Shown: positions 43,696-52,258 of the stretch, piece by piece
Layout of the letters: each line of letters begins with the position of its first letter
How positions within the stretch are numbered: the stretch's first letter is position 1
Assembly: GCF_020708045.1 (NCBI RefSeq)
Contig: NZ_JAJFES010000004.1
Location: 124,001 to 188,000, forward strand
DNA: 64,000 nt
From: Massilia sp. IC2-278
GTDB lineage: Bacteria > Pseudomonadota > Gammaproteobacteria > Burkholderiales > Burkholderiaceae_D
Direction of reading: 5' to 3'
Notes under the pieces: generated by a model
Databases searched by the model: none
Told to the model about the DNA's origin: nothing
What the model saw: only the letters and a program-made list of their open reading frames with translations
Position numbers and translations under genes: made by a program

Positions 43696-45654
43696 TTACG
43701 CGGCAACCATCTCGCCGGTCTCCGAGCACAGCTTCAGGTTCGCATGCTTCGGCGCGAACTGCAGCAGTTCCTTGCGCTCTTCCAGCAATTCGAACACGGC
43801 GTCCTTCGACAGCACGTACTGGTCGAGCAGCGTGTCCTTGATCGACTCGATCATGGCGCGGTAGTCGCGCATCGCGCCCAGGGTGTAGCTGTACAGTTCG
43901 TCGGCCTTTTCTTCCATCTGGCGCAGGGTGTGCTCGCCGCTGGCGTCGTTCTTCAGCTGGCTGTAGTCGATCTTCGAGCGCGAGTACATCGACAGGCGGT
44001 TGACCATCAGGTTCAGCATCTTGGTCACTTTCTCGATGTCGTTCTGGGCGCCGACCGAGATGCCCCGGGCGCCGTAGAACAGCTCTTCGGCCGCCATGCC
44101 GCCGTACAGGCCGATCACGTCGCGTTCGAGTTCTTCCAGGGTGCGCAGCGACATGTCGTCACCCGACTGCAGCACGTAGCCGAGGGCGCCGATCTTCGAG
44201 ACGGCTTCGGTCGAAATCTTCAGCAGGTGCGACTTTTCCTTCACTTCGTCGAGCGACAGGCCGGCGCGCAGGTGCGGGTCGATCTGCATGAAGAAGTGGC
44301 CCAGTTCGTGCAGGGCGATGCGCTCGCGCTGCTTGTGCTTCTCGGCGGTGGTGGCGCGGTCGGTCAGGCCGATGGTGGCGCGCTCGTAGGCACGGAACAG
44401 CAGATCGGTGTTGATGATCGTCTTTTCCTGGATCGACAGCATCGAGGCGCGCTCGACCACGGTTTCCAGCAGCGCCGGGCTCAGGTTCTGGGTGATTTCC
44501 GCCACCTGGTCCAGGTCGAGGTCGTCGTAGTCGACCAGGCCGGCTTTCTTGCGCGCCAGGAAGCTCTTCAGCAGTTCGCGGCGCTCCATCTTGTTCGGCA
44601 GGCGGAAATTGATCTTCACCGAGAAGCGGCGCAGCATCGCTTCGTCCATCTCGGTCGAGGCATCGTCGAAGTTCGAGGCGATGATCCAGATCACGTTCTG
44701 GCCCTTGTCGCTCTTCACGCCGTCCAGCAGGCCGAGCAGGGTGTTGGCGGTATCGTCTTCCCATTTCTTTTCGCTGCGGCCGCGCGGCATGAACAGGCTC
44801 TGGCCTTCGTCGAGGAAGATGATGCACTTGCCCTTGGCGCAGGCCTTGCGGTACAGGGCGTTCAGGGCTTTCGAGCCGCCGCCGACGTAGCCCGATTCCA
44901 GCGCCGAACCCGAGGCCGAGATCAGCGGCATGTCCAGGCGCTTGGCCAGGTAGCCGACCAGCTTGGTCTTACCGGTACCGGCAGGACCGGTCAGCATCAC
45001 GTTGAACGGCTTGTCGATGTTGTGCGAAGCGTACTCGTCGCGGTTGCGGATCATGTCTTCCAGGTGCAGCACTTCCTGCTTGATGTCGTCCATGCCGATC
45101 AGGTCGTCCATGCTGCCCTTCAGCTTGTCCGGGGTGATCATGGTCGAGCTGGCGCCCATGCCCGGGATGCCGAACTTCAGGCAATACACGATCAGGAGCA
45201 GCAGCACGATCTCGAAGGCGTGGCGCTTCAGGAAATCGACGGCGTGGGCGCCGGCCGAGCCTTCTTCTTCGAGCACGGCCTTGTGCGAGGCCAAGTAGTC
45301 GTCCTTGGCGATCGAATAGGGAATGGCGTTCTTCAGCAGGACTTCGCGCTCCAGGCTCAGGTGCGAGGTGCTCGGCACCTTGACCACGTGCAGCTCGGGC
45401 GCACCCTTGAACTTGAACACGTAGCGCGGCGACTCCGACAGCGGCTTGGCCACCATCAGGTAATCGAGCTTGTCCTTTTGCGTGGCCAGGCGCGTGATCT
45501 CGGAAATGTCCTGCGAGTGGACGACCGGGCTAGGGTCTTGCGGCTTGTCCGCCGACCAGATCGCCACGCCAGTGATCACCCCCAGCATCACGGCGGCGGC
45601 AATGCGCACGTACACGTTCTTGAAAGCGATCTGGAGTCGGGCAAAGTTGGGCAT
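43696..45654 (-). CDS. Divergent FtsH-like membrane AAA+ zinc metalloprotease
   Basis: 652 residues. TM1 about 17-34, a periplasmic domain about 35-142, TM2 about 146-163 (the FtsH topology), AAA+ module with Walker A GPAGTGKT (223-230), pore-loop-like SGYVGGGS, Walker B IIFLDE (282-283) and DEAMLRRF; then peptidase motif HELGH (449-453) and the third zinc ligand Asp539 in GAQNDIEKVTK. All catalytic residues are kept, yet the sequence is far from housekeeping FtsH: the second region of homology lacks the usual RPGRFD spacing and the tail is longer. Likely a second, specialised quality-control protease at the inner membrane. No obvious partner gene is adjacent. Confidence 0.88.
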   Translation of the reverse strand: MPNFARLQIAFKNVYVRIAAAVMLGVITGVAIWSADKPQDPSPVVHSQDISEITRLATQKDKLDYLMVAKPLSESPRYVFKFKGAPELHVVKVPSTSHLSLEREVLLKNAIPYSIAKDDYLASHKAVLEEEGSAGAHAVDFLKRHAFEIVLLLLIVYCLKFGIPGMGASSTMITPDKLKGSMDDLIGMDDIKQEVLHLEDMIRNRDEYASHNIDKPFNVMLTGPAGTGKTKLVGYLAKRLDMPLISASGSALESGYVGGGSKALNALYRKACAKGKCIIFLDEGQSLFMPRGRSEKKWEDDTANTLLGLLDGVKSDKGQNVIWIIASNFDDASTEMDEAMLRRFSVKINFRLPNKMERRELLKSFLARKKAGLVDYDDLDLDQVAEITQNLSPALLETVVERASMLSIQEKTIINTDLLFRAYERATIGLTDRATTAEKHKQRERIALHELGHFFMQIDPHLRAGLSLDEVKEKSHLLKISTEAVSKIGALGYVLQSGDDMSLRTLEELERDVIGLYGGMAAEELFYGARGISVGAQNDIEKVTKMLNLMVNRLSMYSRSKIDYSQLKNDASGEHTLRQMEEKADELYSYTLGAMRDYRAMIESIKDTLLDQYVLSKDAVFELLEERKELLQFAPKHANLKLCSETGEMVAA

Positions 45655-46242
45655 ATTCGGTACTCTACAAATGTATGGTGCGCGTGATGCAACAGTGCGT
45701 GAAGCGGAGGCGGCCTTCCGGGGTGCGCTTGTCGGAATGGCGGCGGCGTACTCAGGAGCCGCATGGGGTCGAACTGATAAGCATTCGACATCTTTTTGAT
45801 GCCGATAGGCAACAGGGATAGGGAAACTATACCCGCAAAGAAAACCGAGATGTATACGCCTGGCTTAAATTTTTTTGATCAAGGGCATAGCTGGAAACGC
45901 TGACAAGCCATTTCGTTATGAGCCTGTCAAAAGTATCGTCAAAGCGTCTATCCATTGCTGCAAGAGCTTGCATCGGTTTTAACCGTTTATACGCAAAGTC
46001 TTGGTTTCTTGATATGCGCTGTCCTGACGGGTGTCGCATTTCTTTAACATGACGAAGCAGCATGCCGACGCCACGGCGCGCCCTTTTCCATTTGCCGTCA
46101 GCCCTGATGCGCCGTGTATCGAACGCCAATCAAACGTGAACGGGTCAGCGGTTTTTGTTATGCTTTTTGAGGAGCTTCACGGTCAGCCCTGCTCCCCGTA
46201 AGGCGTTTGTACCCAGCAATATCTGCAAGGAAGGGAACAATC
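45655..46242. other. 588-bp divergent gap without a supported gene
   Basis: Between the FtsH-like gene (-) and the PEP-CTERM gene (+). The middle part (about 45830-46060) is visibly less G+C-rich than the surroundings. It contains open frames of up to 100 codons on the minus strand, but none has a recognisable family pattern or a good ribosome-binding site. It must hold the promoters of both flanking genes. No palindromic element is present. Confidence 0.6.
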
Positions 46243-46518
46243 GTGAACAGATTCTTATTTGCCTTAATGCTGGGCCTGGTGGCCGGAAGTGCGGCGCAAG
46301 CCGCCGTCATCGACCTGACGCCCGCGCCACATGCCGGCGCCACGTTGCACCCACCCCGGGTGTCGAACCTGGCGCCTGCGCCGCGTCTCGAGCCTGTCGT
46401 CCCGCCCGCCCAAATGTCGGAACTGCCGGAACCGGAAGTGTTCGCGATGATGCTGGTCGGCCTGGTGCTGCTCGGCTATCGGGCACGGCGCCGCGACAGC
46501 AACGAGAAGTTCAAATAA
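46243..46518 (+). CDS. Small PEP-CTERM sorting domain protein
   Basis: 91 residues from a GTG start with AAGGAAGGG 7 nt upstream. Signal peptide MNRFLFALMLGLVAGSAAQA (cleavage at AQA-A), a Pro-rich mature part of about 45 residues (HPPRVSNLAPAPRLEPVVPP), then the sorting signal: LPEPEVFAMMLVGLVLLGYRARRR. The PEP motif, one membrane helix and a basic cluster are the classical PEP-CTERM signal processed by exosortase (XrtA/EpsH) in biofilm-forming Gram-negatives. The exosortase itself is not in the window. The tail DSNEKFK after the Arg cluster is longer than usual. Confidence 0.82.
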   Translation: MNRFLFALMLGLVAGSAAQAAVIDLTPAPHAGATLHPPRVSNLAPAPRLEPVVPPAQMSELPEPEVFAMMLVGLVLLGYRARRRDSNEKFK

Positions 46519-46549
46519 CGCCGCAAGTAGATCCCTTACAAGGCGGATC

Positions 46550-47113
46550 TCAGGCGCCGCTGGCCGGCGCCGCTTCCGCGCAGAGCGCATACAGCTTGCA
46601 CAGCGTGTTCCAGTTGCGCGAGGTGGTCGTGTCGCCCAGCTGCTTGCCGAGCGCCGCGGCGCAAGGACTGTCGAGCACGCCATCCGGGCACCAGACATAG
46701 GCGGCGCGCTGGCCGATGGCCAGGGCGCCCTCGCCCCAGTCGCGCTCGCACAAGTGTGCAATCGCCGCGCGTGCGGCGGCATCCGGCAGCACGAAGACCA
46801 GCAGGCGCGCATGGTCGGCGGCCAGCGGCAGCAAGGTATTTTCCGCCAGTACGGCGGCCAGGTCTTCGCCAGACAGTACCATCACGCGCGCCGCCACGCC
46901 GAGCTTGATGACCATCGCTTCCTCGATGGCGGCCGCGGCGGCGAGCGGGTCGATGTCGCCGGCGCCGAACACGATGTTCCCGCTGTTGAGCAGGCTGCGC
47001 ACGTCGGTATAGCCGAGGTCGGCCACCAGGGTGCGCAGGTCGGCCATGGCCACGCGCTTGGCGCGGCCTACGTTAATGCCGCGTAACAGGGCAATGTAGC
47101 GTTGACTGGTCAT
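46550..47113 (-). CDS. DUF1697 domain-containing protein
   Basis: 187 residues. The family begin RYIALLRGINVGRAKRVAMADLR, followed by SLLNSGNIVFGAG and, near the end, TSRNWNTLCKLYALC, which are the typical DUF1697 conserved stretches. Function unknown; soluble. It converges with the PEP-CTERM gene (31 bp between stops). A small hairpin CCGCCC...GGGCGG lies just before the start codon and could affect translation. Confidence 0.9.
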   Translation of the reverse strand: MTSQRYIALLRGINVGRAKRVAMADLRTLVADLGYTDVRSLLNSGNIVFGAGDIDPLAAAAAIEEAMVIKLGVAARVMVLSGEDLAAVLAENTLLPLAADHARLLVFVLPDAAARAAIAHLCERDWGEGALAIGQRAAYVWCPDGVLDSPCAAALGKQLGDTTTSRNWNTLCKLYALCAEAAPASGA

Positions 47114-47177
47114 GCCGCCATGTTACCGCCCAAGGAACTGGGCGGCATCATTTTATTTTGGCAACCAGTTCGGCAAC

Positions 47178-47786
47178 TTAGTTCAACAGGCCTTCGGCGC
47201 GCAGGGCGGCCTGTACGGCCGGGCGTGCGCCGATATGCGCGCGGAAGGCTTGCAGCTGCGGCCAGTCGGCCAGGCTGAACTTGATGACGTCGGCCCAGCC
47301 CAGCACGGTGAACAGGTAGGCATCGGCCACGCTGAACTGGTTGCCCACCAGGAAGTCGCGGCCTTCGAGGTGGCGGGCCACGTGCGAGAAGCGCAGCGCC
47401 AGCATCTTGCGCGCGTTGGCGCGCATGTCCTCGGTCGCGTCCGGCTTGAACAGCGGGCTGTAGTTCTTGTGCAGTTCGGTAGAAATGTAGTTCAGCCAAG
47501 CCAGGGCCTGGTAGCGCTCGACCTGGCCGACGGCCGGCAGCAGGCCGGCTTGCGGCGCGAGATCGGCCAGGTACTGGACGATGGCCGGGCCTTCGGTCAG
47601 CACCGCGCCATTGTCGAGCTCGAGCGCCGGCACGTATCCGTTCGGATTGATGCTGCGGAAGTCCGCGCCGCCGGCCGTGAGTTTCTTGCCGAGGTCGACG
47701 CGCTCGGTGCTGAAGGCCAGGCCCGTTTCGAGCAGGACGATGTGCGGGGACAGCGAGCAGGCGCCGGGGCTGAAATACAGTTTCAT
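47178..47786 (-). CDS. gstA: Glutathione S-transferase, beta class (GstA)
   Basis: 202 residues. Thioredoxin-like N-terminal domain MKLYFSPGACSLSPHIVLLE with the beta-class Cys10, cis-Pro segment NPNGYVPALELDNG and EGPAIVQYLAD, then the helical C-terminal domain with FLVGNQFSVADAYLFTVLGW. Conjugates glutathione to electrophiles or acts in disulfide reduction. The start at 47786 is canonical; an ATG 23 codons upstream is not family-like. It is separated from the DUF1697 gene by 64 bp on the same strand. Confidence 0.94.
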   Translation of the reverse strand: MKLYFSPGACSLSPHIVLLETGLAFSTERVDLGKKLTAGGADFRSINPNGYVPALELDNGAVLTEGPAIVQYLADLAPQAGLLPAVGQVERYQALAWLNYISTELHKNYSPLFKPDATEDMRANARKMLALRFSHVARHLEGRDFLVGNQFSVADAYLFTVLGWADVIKFSLADWPQLQAFRAHIGARPAVQAALRAEGLLN

Positions 47787-47933
47787 GAAGAGTCCTTTGT
47801 CTGGGTGAAGGGCACGGCGGAGGGCCGGCCAGCCCGGGCTGGCTATGAACGCCACGCCGGGGCAGCGCGAGAATACCGTATCCAGGACCTGCCTGCTTGG
47901 GACCGCTCAATCGCCGGATTCATGCGCGGGACG

Positions 47934-47967
47934 CAAAAAAACACCGGCCTGCCCTGAGGGGCGCCGG
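47934..47967 (-). terminator. Rho-independent terminator, minus strand
   Basis: On the minus strand CCGGCGCCC / CTCA / GGGC-AG-GCCGG (a two-base bulge) is followed by TGTTTTTTT. It would end transcripts of the HTH gene, whose stop lies 137 bp upstream. Confidence 0.7.
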
Positions 47968-48065
47968 AAAATGTAGAACGGGGAAACGATGCGTCCGGAA
48001 AGGACGAAGAGGAAAAACCGGCAGCGTGCGCGGCGCTTAGCGCGCCGGGCAGCTGCCGCGCATCA

Positions 48066-48101
48066 CCGGTGGCACGGCAGTAGAATCTGCCATGCCGCCG
48101 G
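48066..48101. other. Strong imperfect hairpin directly after the HTH gene stop
   Basis: A 15-position stem, CCGGTGGCACGGCAG pairing with CTGCCATGCCGCCGG across the loop TAGAAT; 13 Watson-Crick pairs, one G-T pair and one mismatch. It begins 3 nt beyond the stop codon. No T run follows, so it is more a 3'-stabilising structure than a terminator. Confidence 0.55.
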
Positions 48102-48103
48102 TA

Positions 48104-48493
48104 TCAGTGCGCATAATTACCGGTCGACGGCGACGCTTCGTTGCCTTGCGATTGCTGCTGTTGCTGTTGCTGCTGGGCTGCCGCTGCGGCCTGCGCTGCC
48201 TTTTCTTCTGGCTTCGGACGGCCCTGGGCGTCGGACAGGCGGTATTTGGTACGGCGGTCGCCCATCAGGTCGCGCAGGTCGCGGATGCTCATGCCGGTGA
48301 CTTCGTGCATGCGGATCAGCAGCGAAGCGCCAACTGGCAGGCGGTGGTGACGGATCTTGCTGATGACCGGCGGGGCCACTTCCAGCATGCGCGACAGCGC
48401 AGCGTCGTTTTTCAGTTGCATCTTGCCCAGCAGGATGTCGAGCAGATGATTAGGGTTGTAGCTTTCCTGTGAAGACAAAGCATGATGTGCCAT
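48104..48493 (-). CDS. HTH (XRE-like) protein with polyglutamine tail
   Basis: 129 residues. Residues about 14-78 look like a lambda-repressor-type helix-turn-helix: LLDILLGKMQLKNDAALSRM, APPVISKIRHHRLPVG, IRMHEVTGMSIRDLRDLMG. The pattern 'YNPNHLLDxLLxKxQLKNDAALSRxLEVAPPVISKIRH' is familiar from Oxalobacteraceae proteins of unknown role. The C-terminus (about 92-129) is low-complexity with seven or more Ala and a run of eight Gln. GAGG lies 8-9 nt before the ATG. Upstream is a 15-bp inverted repeat that may be its own operator. Confidence 0.82.
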   Translation of the reverse strand: MAHHALSSQESYNPNHLLDILLGKMQLKNDAALSRMLEVAPPVISKIRHHRLPVGASLLIRMHEVTGMSIRDLRDLMGDRRTKYRLSDAQGRPKPEEKAAQAAAAAQQQQQQQQSQGNEASPSTGNYAH

Positions 48494-49120
48494 GATTTTT
48501 ACCTCGTGAGTGTAGTTTAAAATAGTTCTTTACGAACTTTGTAAAGACTGTGCTTCCGTCAACATAAGTTCCCGAACACGCTCTTGAGCCAACATTCAGA
48601 ACCAGTCTGCAGACCCAATCTGAATCTTCACTTAAGAAACATGCCGGCGCGCATGCGCTCTGCTTAACACTCCCCCAAACGCACTTGTCTTTCAAACAAA
48701 TTATCAGACCCGTACCGTATTTGAACATCCGTCCTGAGCACATGAGTCATTGTTGGAAATCAAGCTATCGTGCGGAAAGCTTGTCACATAAGCATTTCAA
48801 CACATGGGGATAATTTGTGGCGCACGCAAGAGATTTCTTCCGTTAATTTGTGTGAAAGAATTCGAGCCGAACGTATTGATTTACAACAGGAAATATCCTG
48901 AGCAAACCCTGACTCTGCCTTGCCTTTCGCGTTTTGATTCCTCAGCGCAATTTAACAATCTAGTTATATTGGCAACGCGATTTATTCAGGCAACAAGTGA
49001 TTCTTAGTAGCATTCATTCCGCCCTCCCCGCACGCCGCTTTTCGACTGCAAACAGGGTTTTACGGTAAACTCGCTTGACGCTTTGTCAAAGCGCGAGCAT
49101 TTCTTTTAACGAAGCATTCC
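48494..49120. other. 627-bp AT-richer divergent gap between the HTH gene and miaB
   Basis: This stretch is clearly lower in G+C than any other part of the window of similar length. Short open frames exist (for example 67 codons at 48804-49007), without family patterns or good ribosome-binding sites. Near its right end is CGCTTTG-T-CAAAGCG (49079-49093), a perfect inverted repeat 27 bp before miaB. Candidate content: long 5' leaders, regulatory sites, a small RNA, or remnant acquired DNA. Confidence 0.55.
48524..48538. promoter_or_regulatory. Inverted repeat upstream of the HTH gene
   Basis: AGTTC-TTTAC-GAACT, 31 bp upstream of the HTH start codon, overlapping an AT-rich stretch (TTTAAAATAG) that could hold the -10 region on the minus strand. 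Position and symmetry suggest autoregulation by the HTH protein. Confidence 0.4.
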
Positions 49121-50482
49121 ATGCAGAAAAAAGTATTTATCAAGACCTTCGGTTGCCAGATGAACGAGTACGACTCGGACAAAATGGCGGACGTGCTCGG
49201 CGCGTCCGATGGTCTCGTGCGCACCGATAAACCGGACGACGCCGACGTCATCCTGTTCAATACCTGCTCGGTGCGCGAAAAGGCGCAGGAAAAAGTGTTT
49301 TCCGACCTGGGCCGCCTGCGCGAACTGAAGCGCCAGCGTCCCGACCTGATCATCGGCGTCGGCGGCTGCGTGGCATCGCAGGAAGGCCAGGCCATCGTCA
49401 AGCGCGCCCCGCACGTCGACATGGTGTTCGGCCCGCAAACCCTGCACCGCCTGCCGCAGATGATCCGCGAGCGCCGCAGCTCGGGTACGGCCCAGGTCGA
49501 CATCAGCTTCCCGGAAATCGAAAAATTCGACCACCTGCCTCCAGCCAAGGTCGAAGGCCCGGTCGCCTACGTGTCGATCATGGAAGGCTGCAGCAAGTAC
49601 TGCAGCTATTGCGTCGTGCCCTACACCCGCGGCGAGGAAGTCTCGCGCCGCTTCGAGGACGTGCTGACCGAAGTCGCCGGCCTGGCCGCCCAGGGCGTGA
49701 AGGAAATCATGCTGCTCGGCCAGAACGTGAATGCCTACCGCGGCGCCATGGAGGGCGGCGACACGGCCGACTTTGCCTTGCTGCTCGAATACATTGCCGA
49801 TATTCCCGGCATCGAGCGCCTGCGCTTCGTCACCAGCCACCCGAAGGAATTCACCCAGCGCCTGATCGACGCCTTTGCCAAGATCCCGCAGCTGGTGAAC
49901 CATTTATATCTGCCGGTGCAGCACGGTTCCGACCGCATTTTGCAGGCCATGAAGCGCGGCTATACCGGGCTGGAATATAAGAGCATCATCCGCCGCATCC
50001 GCGCGGTGCGTCCGGACATCACCATCTCGTCGGACTTCATCGTCGGCTTCCCCGGCGAAACCGATGCCGATTTCGAGGCCATGATGAAGCTGGTGCAGGA
50101 CGTCGGCTTCGATAACAGTTTCAGTTTCATCTTCAGCAAGCGCCCCGGCACCCCGGCCGCCAACCTTGAAGACGACACCCCGCACGAGGTCAAGCTGGCG
50201 CGCCTGCAGCGCCTGCAGGCCCAGATCGACGCGAATACCCGCAAGCTCAGCGCCGCCATGGTCGGCACCGTCCAGCGCGTGCTGGTCGAAGGACCGTCCA
50301 AGCGCGACCCGAACGAACTGCAGGGCCGCGCCGAAAACAACCGCGTCATTTATTTCGCCCCGGGCGCTTCCGGCGACGCACTGATCGGCCAGCTGGTCGA
50401 CCTGCGCGTGACCGAAACCCTGGATTATTCCCTGCGCGGCGAACTCGTCGCCAATCTCGATACGATTGCCAAAGCCAGTTGA
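49121..50482 (+). CDS. miaB: tRNA-2-methylthio-N6-dimethylallyladenosine synthase MiaB
   Basis: 453 residues. Radical-SAM methylthiotransferase that converts i6A37 made by MiaA to ms2i6A37. N-terminal UPF0004 domain with [25 protein letters not shown] and [10 protein letters not shown] (three Cys of the auxiliary cluster); radical SAM motif [18 protein letters not shown]-terminal TRAM domain. First gene of miaB-ybeZ-ybeY; the next start codon overlaps its stop (TTGA). Confidence 0.97.
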   Translation: MQKKVFIKTFGCQMNEYDSDKMADVLGASDGLVRTDKPDDADVILFNTCSVREKAQEKVFSDLGRLRELKRQRPDLIIGVGGCVASQEGQAIVKRAPHVDMVFGPQTLHRLPQMIRERRSSGTAQVDISFPEIEKFDHLPPAKVEGPVAYVSIMEGCSKYCSYCVVPYTRGEEVSRRFEDVLTEVAGLAAQGVKEIMLLGQNVNAYRGAMEGGDTADFALLLEYIADIPGIERLRFVTSHPKEFTQRLIDAFAKIPQLVNHLYLPVQHGSDRILQAMKRGYTGLEYKSIIRRIRAVRPDITISSDFIVGFPGETDADFEAMMKLVQDVGFDNSFSFIFSKRPGTPAANLEDDTPHEVKLARLQRLQAQIDANTRKLSAAMVGTVQRVLVEGPSKRDPNELQGRAENNRVIYFAPGASGDALIGQLVDLRVTETLDYSLRGELVANLDTIAKAS

Positions 50483-51552
50483 AAACCTCTCCTACCCAGC
50501 CTTCGTACTTCATTCCCGAGCCGCTCGATAACACGCGGCTTGCCCACCTGTGCGGTCCGCTCGACGAAAACCTGCGCCAGATCGGCGCAGCGCTGGACGT
50601 GACCATCTTCCGCCGCGGCGAGAAGTTCATCGTCACCGGCACGAACGCCGAACGCGCGGTCGAACTGCTCGAACGCTTCTATGCGGTGGCGAACAAGGTC
50701 GTGCCGATCGAGGAAGTGCAGCTGGCCCTGGTGGAACAGCGCGCCGGCCTGCGTCCGACGATCGAAGGCGCCAAGCCGGCGGAAGCACCCGCGGATGCCG
50801 AACCGGAACACGATGAAGAAAACCTGGAACTGGTCAGCCCGACCCTGAAGACCCGCCGCAGCGACTTGCGCGGCCGCACGCCGCACCAGATCCAGTACCT
50901 GCGCGCCGTGCTCGAGCACGACATCAGCTTCGGCATCGGCCCGGCCGGCACCGGCAAGACCTATCTGGCCGTGGCCTGCGCGGTCGATGCGCTGGAGCGC
51001 GATGCGGTGAAACGCATCATCCTGACGCGCCCGGCGGTGGAAGCCGGCGAGCGCCTCGGCTTTTTGCCGGGCGACATGAGCCAGAAGGTCGACCCTTACC
51101 TGCGCCCGCTGTACGACGCTTTATATGACCTGCTCGGTTTCGATCGCACGCAAAAGCTGTTCGAAAAGCAGGTGATCGAGATCGCGCCGCTGGCCTACAT
51201 GCGCGGCCGCACGCTGAACCACGCCTTCGTGATCCTGGACGAAGCCCAGAACACGACGGTCGAGCAGATGAAGATGTTCCTCACGCGTATCGGCTTCGGC
51301 AGCAAGGCCGTGGTCACCGGCGACGTGACCCAGGTCGATTTGCACAAGACCCAGCGCTCGGGCCTGGTCGACGCCATGCACGTGCTGCGCGACGTGCGCG
51401 GCATCGCCTTCTCCCAGTTCTCCAGCGCCGACGTGGTGCGCCACCCGCTGGTGGGCCGCATCGTCGACGCCTACGACAAAGCCAGCGAAGTCCAGGAACT
51501 GGGCGCGCTCCCTAAAACCACGACTGCCCGCAATGCAAGAAAAAAACCATAA
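50479..51552 (+). CDS. ybeZ: PhoH family protein (YbeZ)
   Basis: 357 residues from a TTG start overlapping the miaB stop by 4 nt; no ATG is suitably placed. N-terminal KH-like/RNA-binding region (about 15-75), an acidic linker, and the PhoH ATPase with Walker [35 protein letters not shown], Walker [12 protein letters not shown] and [13 protein letters not shown]. YbeZ partners YbeY in rRNA processing. The end overlaps ybeY by 20 nt. Confidence 0.95.
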   Translation: MKTSPTQPSYFIPEPLDNTRLAHLCGPLDENLRQIGAALDVTIFRRGEKFIVTGTNAERAVELLERFYAVANKVVPIEEVQLALVEQRAGLRPTIEGAKPAEAPADAEPEHDEENLELVSPTLKTRRSDLRGRTPHQIQYLRAVLEHDISFGIGPAGTGKTYLAVACAVDALERDAVKRIILTRPAVEAGERLGFLPGDMSQKVDPYLRPLYDALYDLLGFDRTQKLFEKQVIEIAPLAYMRGRTLNHAFVILDEAQNTTVEQMKMFLTRIGFGSKAVVTGDVTQVDLHKTQRSGLVDAMHVLRDVRGIAFSQFSSADVVRHPLVGRIVDAYDKASEVQELGALPKTTTARNARKKP

Positions 51553-52003
51553 TCTCGAACTCGACGTCCAGTACCCGGACGCGCGCCTGGAAGCCACCAT
51601 CACCCCGGAGATGGTGGAACGCTGGGTGCGCCCTGCCCTGCTGGGCCCGGCCGAACTGGCAATCCGCTTCGTCGACGCTGCCGAAGGCCAGACCCTGAAC
51701 CGCGACTACCGCGGCAAGGACTACGCCACCAACGTGCTGACCTTTGCCTACAACGAAGGCGAGGAACTGGCCGAGGACGAACCGGTGCAGGCCGACATCG
51801 TGCTGTGCACCGACGTCTTGCAGCGCGAGGCCGACGAGCAGAAGAAAACGCTAGAGGAACACGCAGCGCACCTGGTGGTGCACGGCGTGCTGCATGCCCA
51901 GGGTTACGACCACGAGCATGATGAAGAAGCCGAGGAGATGGAACAGTTCGAGCGCGATGTGATGGAAGCGCTGGGGTATCCGGATCCGTACGCGGAGAAG
52001 TAA
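51533..52003 (+). CDS. ybeY: Endoribonuclease / rRNA maturation factor YbeY
   Basis: 156 residues. The zinc motif is HLVVHGVLHAQGYDHE (H-x3-H-x5-H), preceded by YRGKDYATNVLTFAYN. YbeY is a single-strand endoribonuclease needed for 16S rRNA 3' maturation and ribosome quality control. In E. coli the operon continues into ybeX(corC)-lnt; here corC is about 3.1 kb away, past iorAB on the opposite strand. Confidence 0.96.
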   Translation: MQEKNHNLELDVQYPDARLEATITPEMVERWVRPALLGPAELAIRFVDAAEGQTLNRDYRGKDYATNVLTFAYNEGEELAEDEPVQADIVLCTDVLQREADEQKKTLEEHAAHLVVHGVLHAQGYDHEHDEEAEEMEQFERDVMEALGYPDPYAEK

Positions 52004-52023
52004 GCGCCAAAATCGGCGTGGTT

Positions 52024-52219
52024 CGTAGGGTGGACACCTGTGTCCACGCTGTACCCCGGTCGCATGTCGAAATGTGATTTGCGAAGCGTCGTAAATTGTG
52101 CACTTCGCGTGTTGTAGGGTGGGTTCTTTGAACCCACACGGATTTATCAGTAGCAATCCATTGTCATACCCATCACCAGGCAAGCAATGAGACCGCGTGG
52201 ACACAGGTGTCCACCCTAC
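52024..52219. repeat. Three palindromic elements of two core types
   Basis: 52024-52050 (+, GGACAC/GTGTCC core), 52114-52141 (+, GGGTTC/GAACCC core) and 52193-52219 (-, GGACAC/GTGTCC core). They occupy the convergent gap between ybeY and iorB. The outer two match the pair at 2.8-2.9 kb; the middle one matches 39.08 kb. Confidence 0.88.
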
Positions 52220-52258
52220 AACGGCGGTTCACAACACGCATGCACCGCCATTCCCACC

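Larger units (their letters stand above)
47787..48103. other. 317-bp gap between gstA and the HTH gene
   Basis: No gene supported on either strand. It holds a minus-strand terminator at 47934-47967 and a strong hairpin at 48066-48101, both downstream of the HTH gene, plus the gstA promoter region. Confidence 0.6.

Noticed and set aside
45827..46129. 100-codon frame on the minus strand between the FtsH-like and PEP-CTERM genes
   Set aside because: No recognisable pattern, no good ribosome-binding site, and ambiguous composition; kept only as part of the gap description.
48804..49007. 67-codon frame on the plus strand upstream of miaB
   Set aside because: No ribosome-binding site or family-like sequence; occurs in an AT-rich stretch where short frames are expected by chance.
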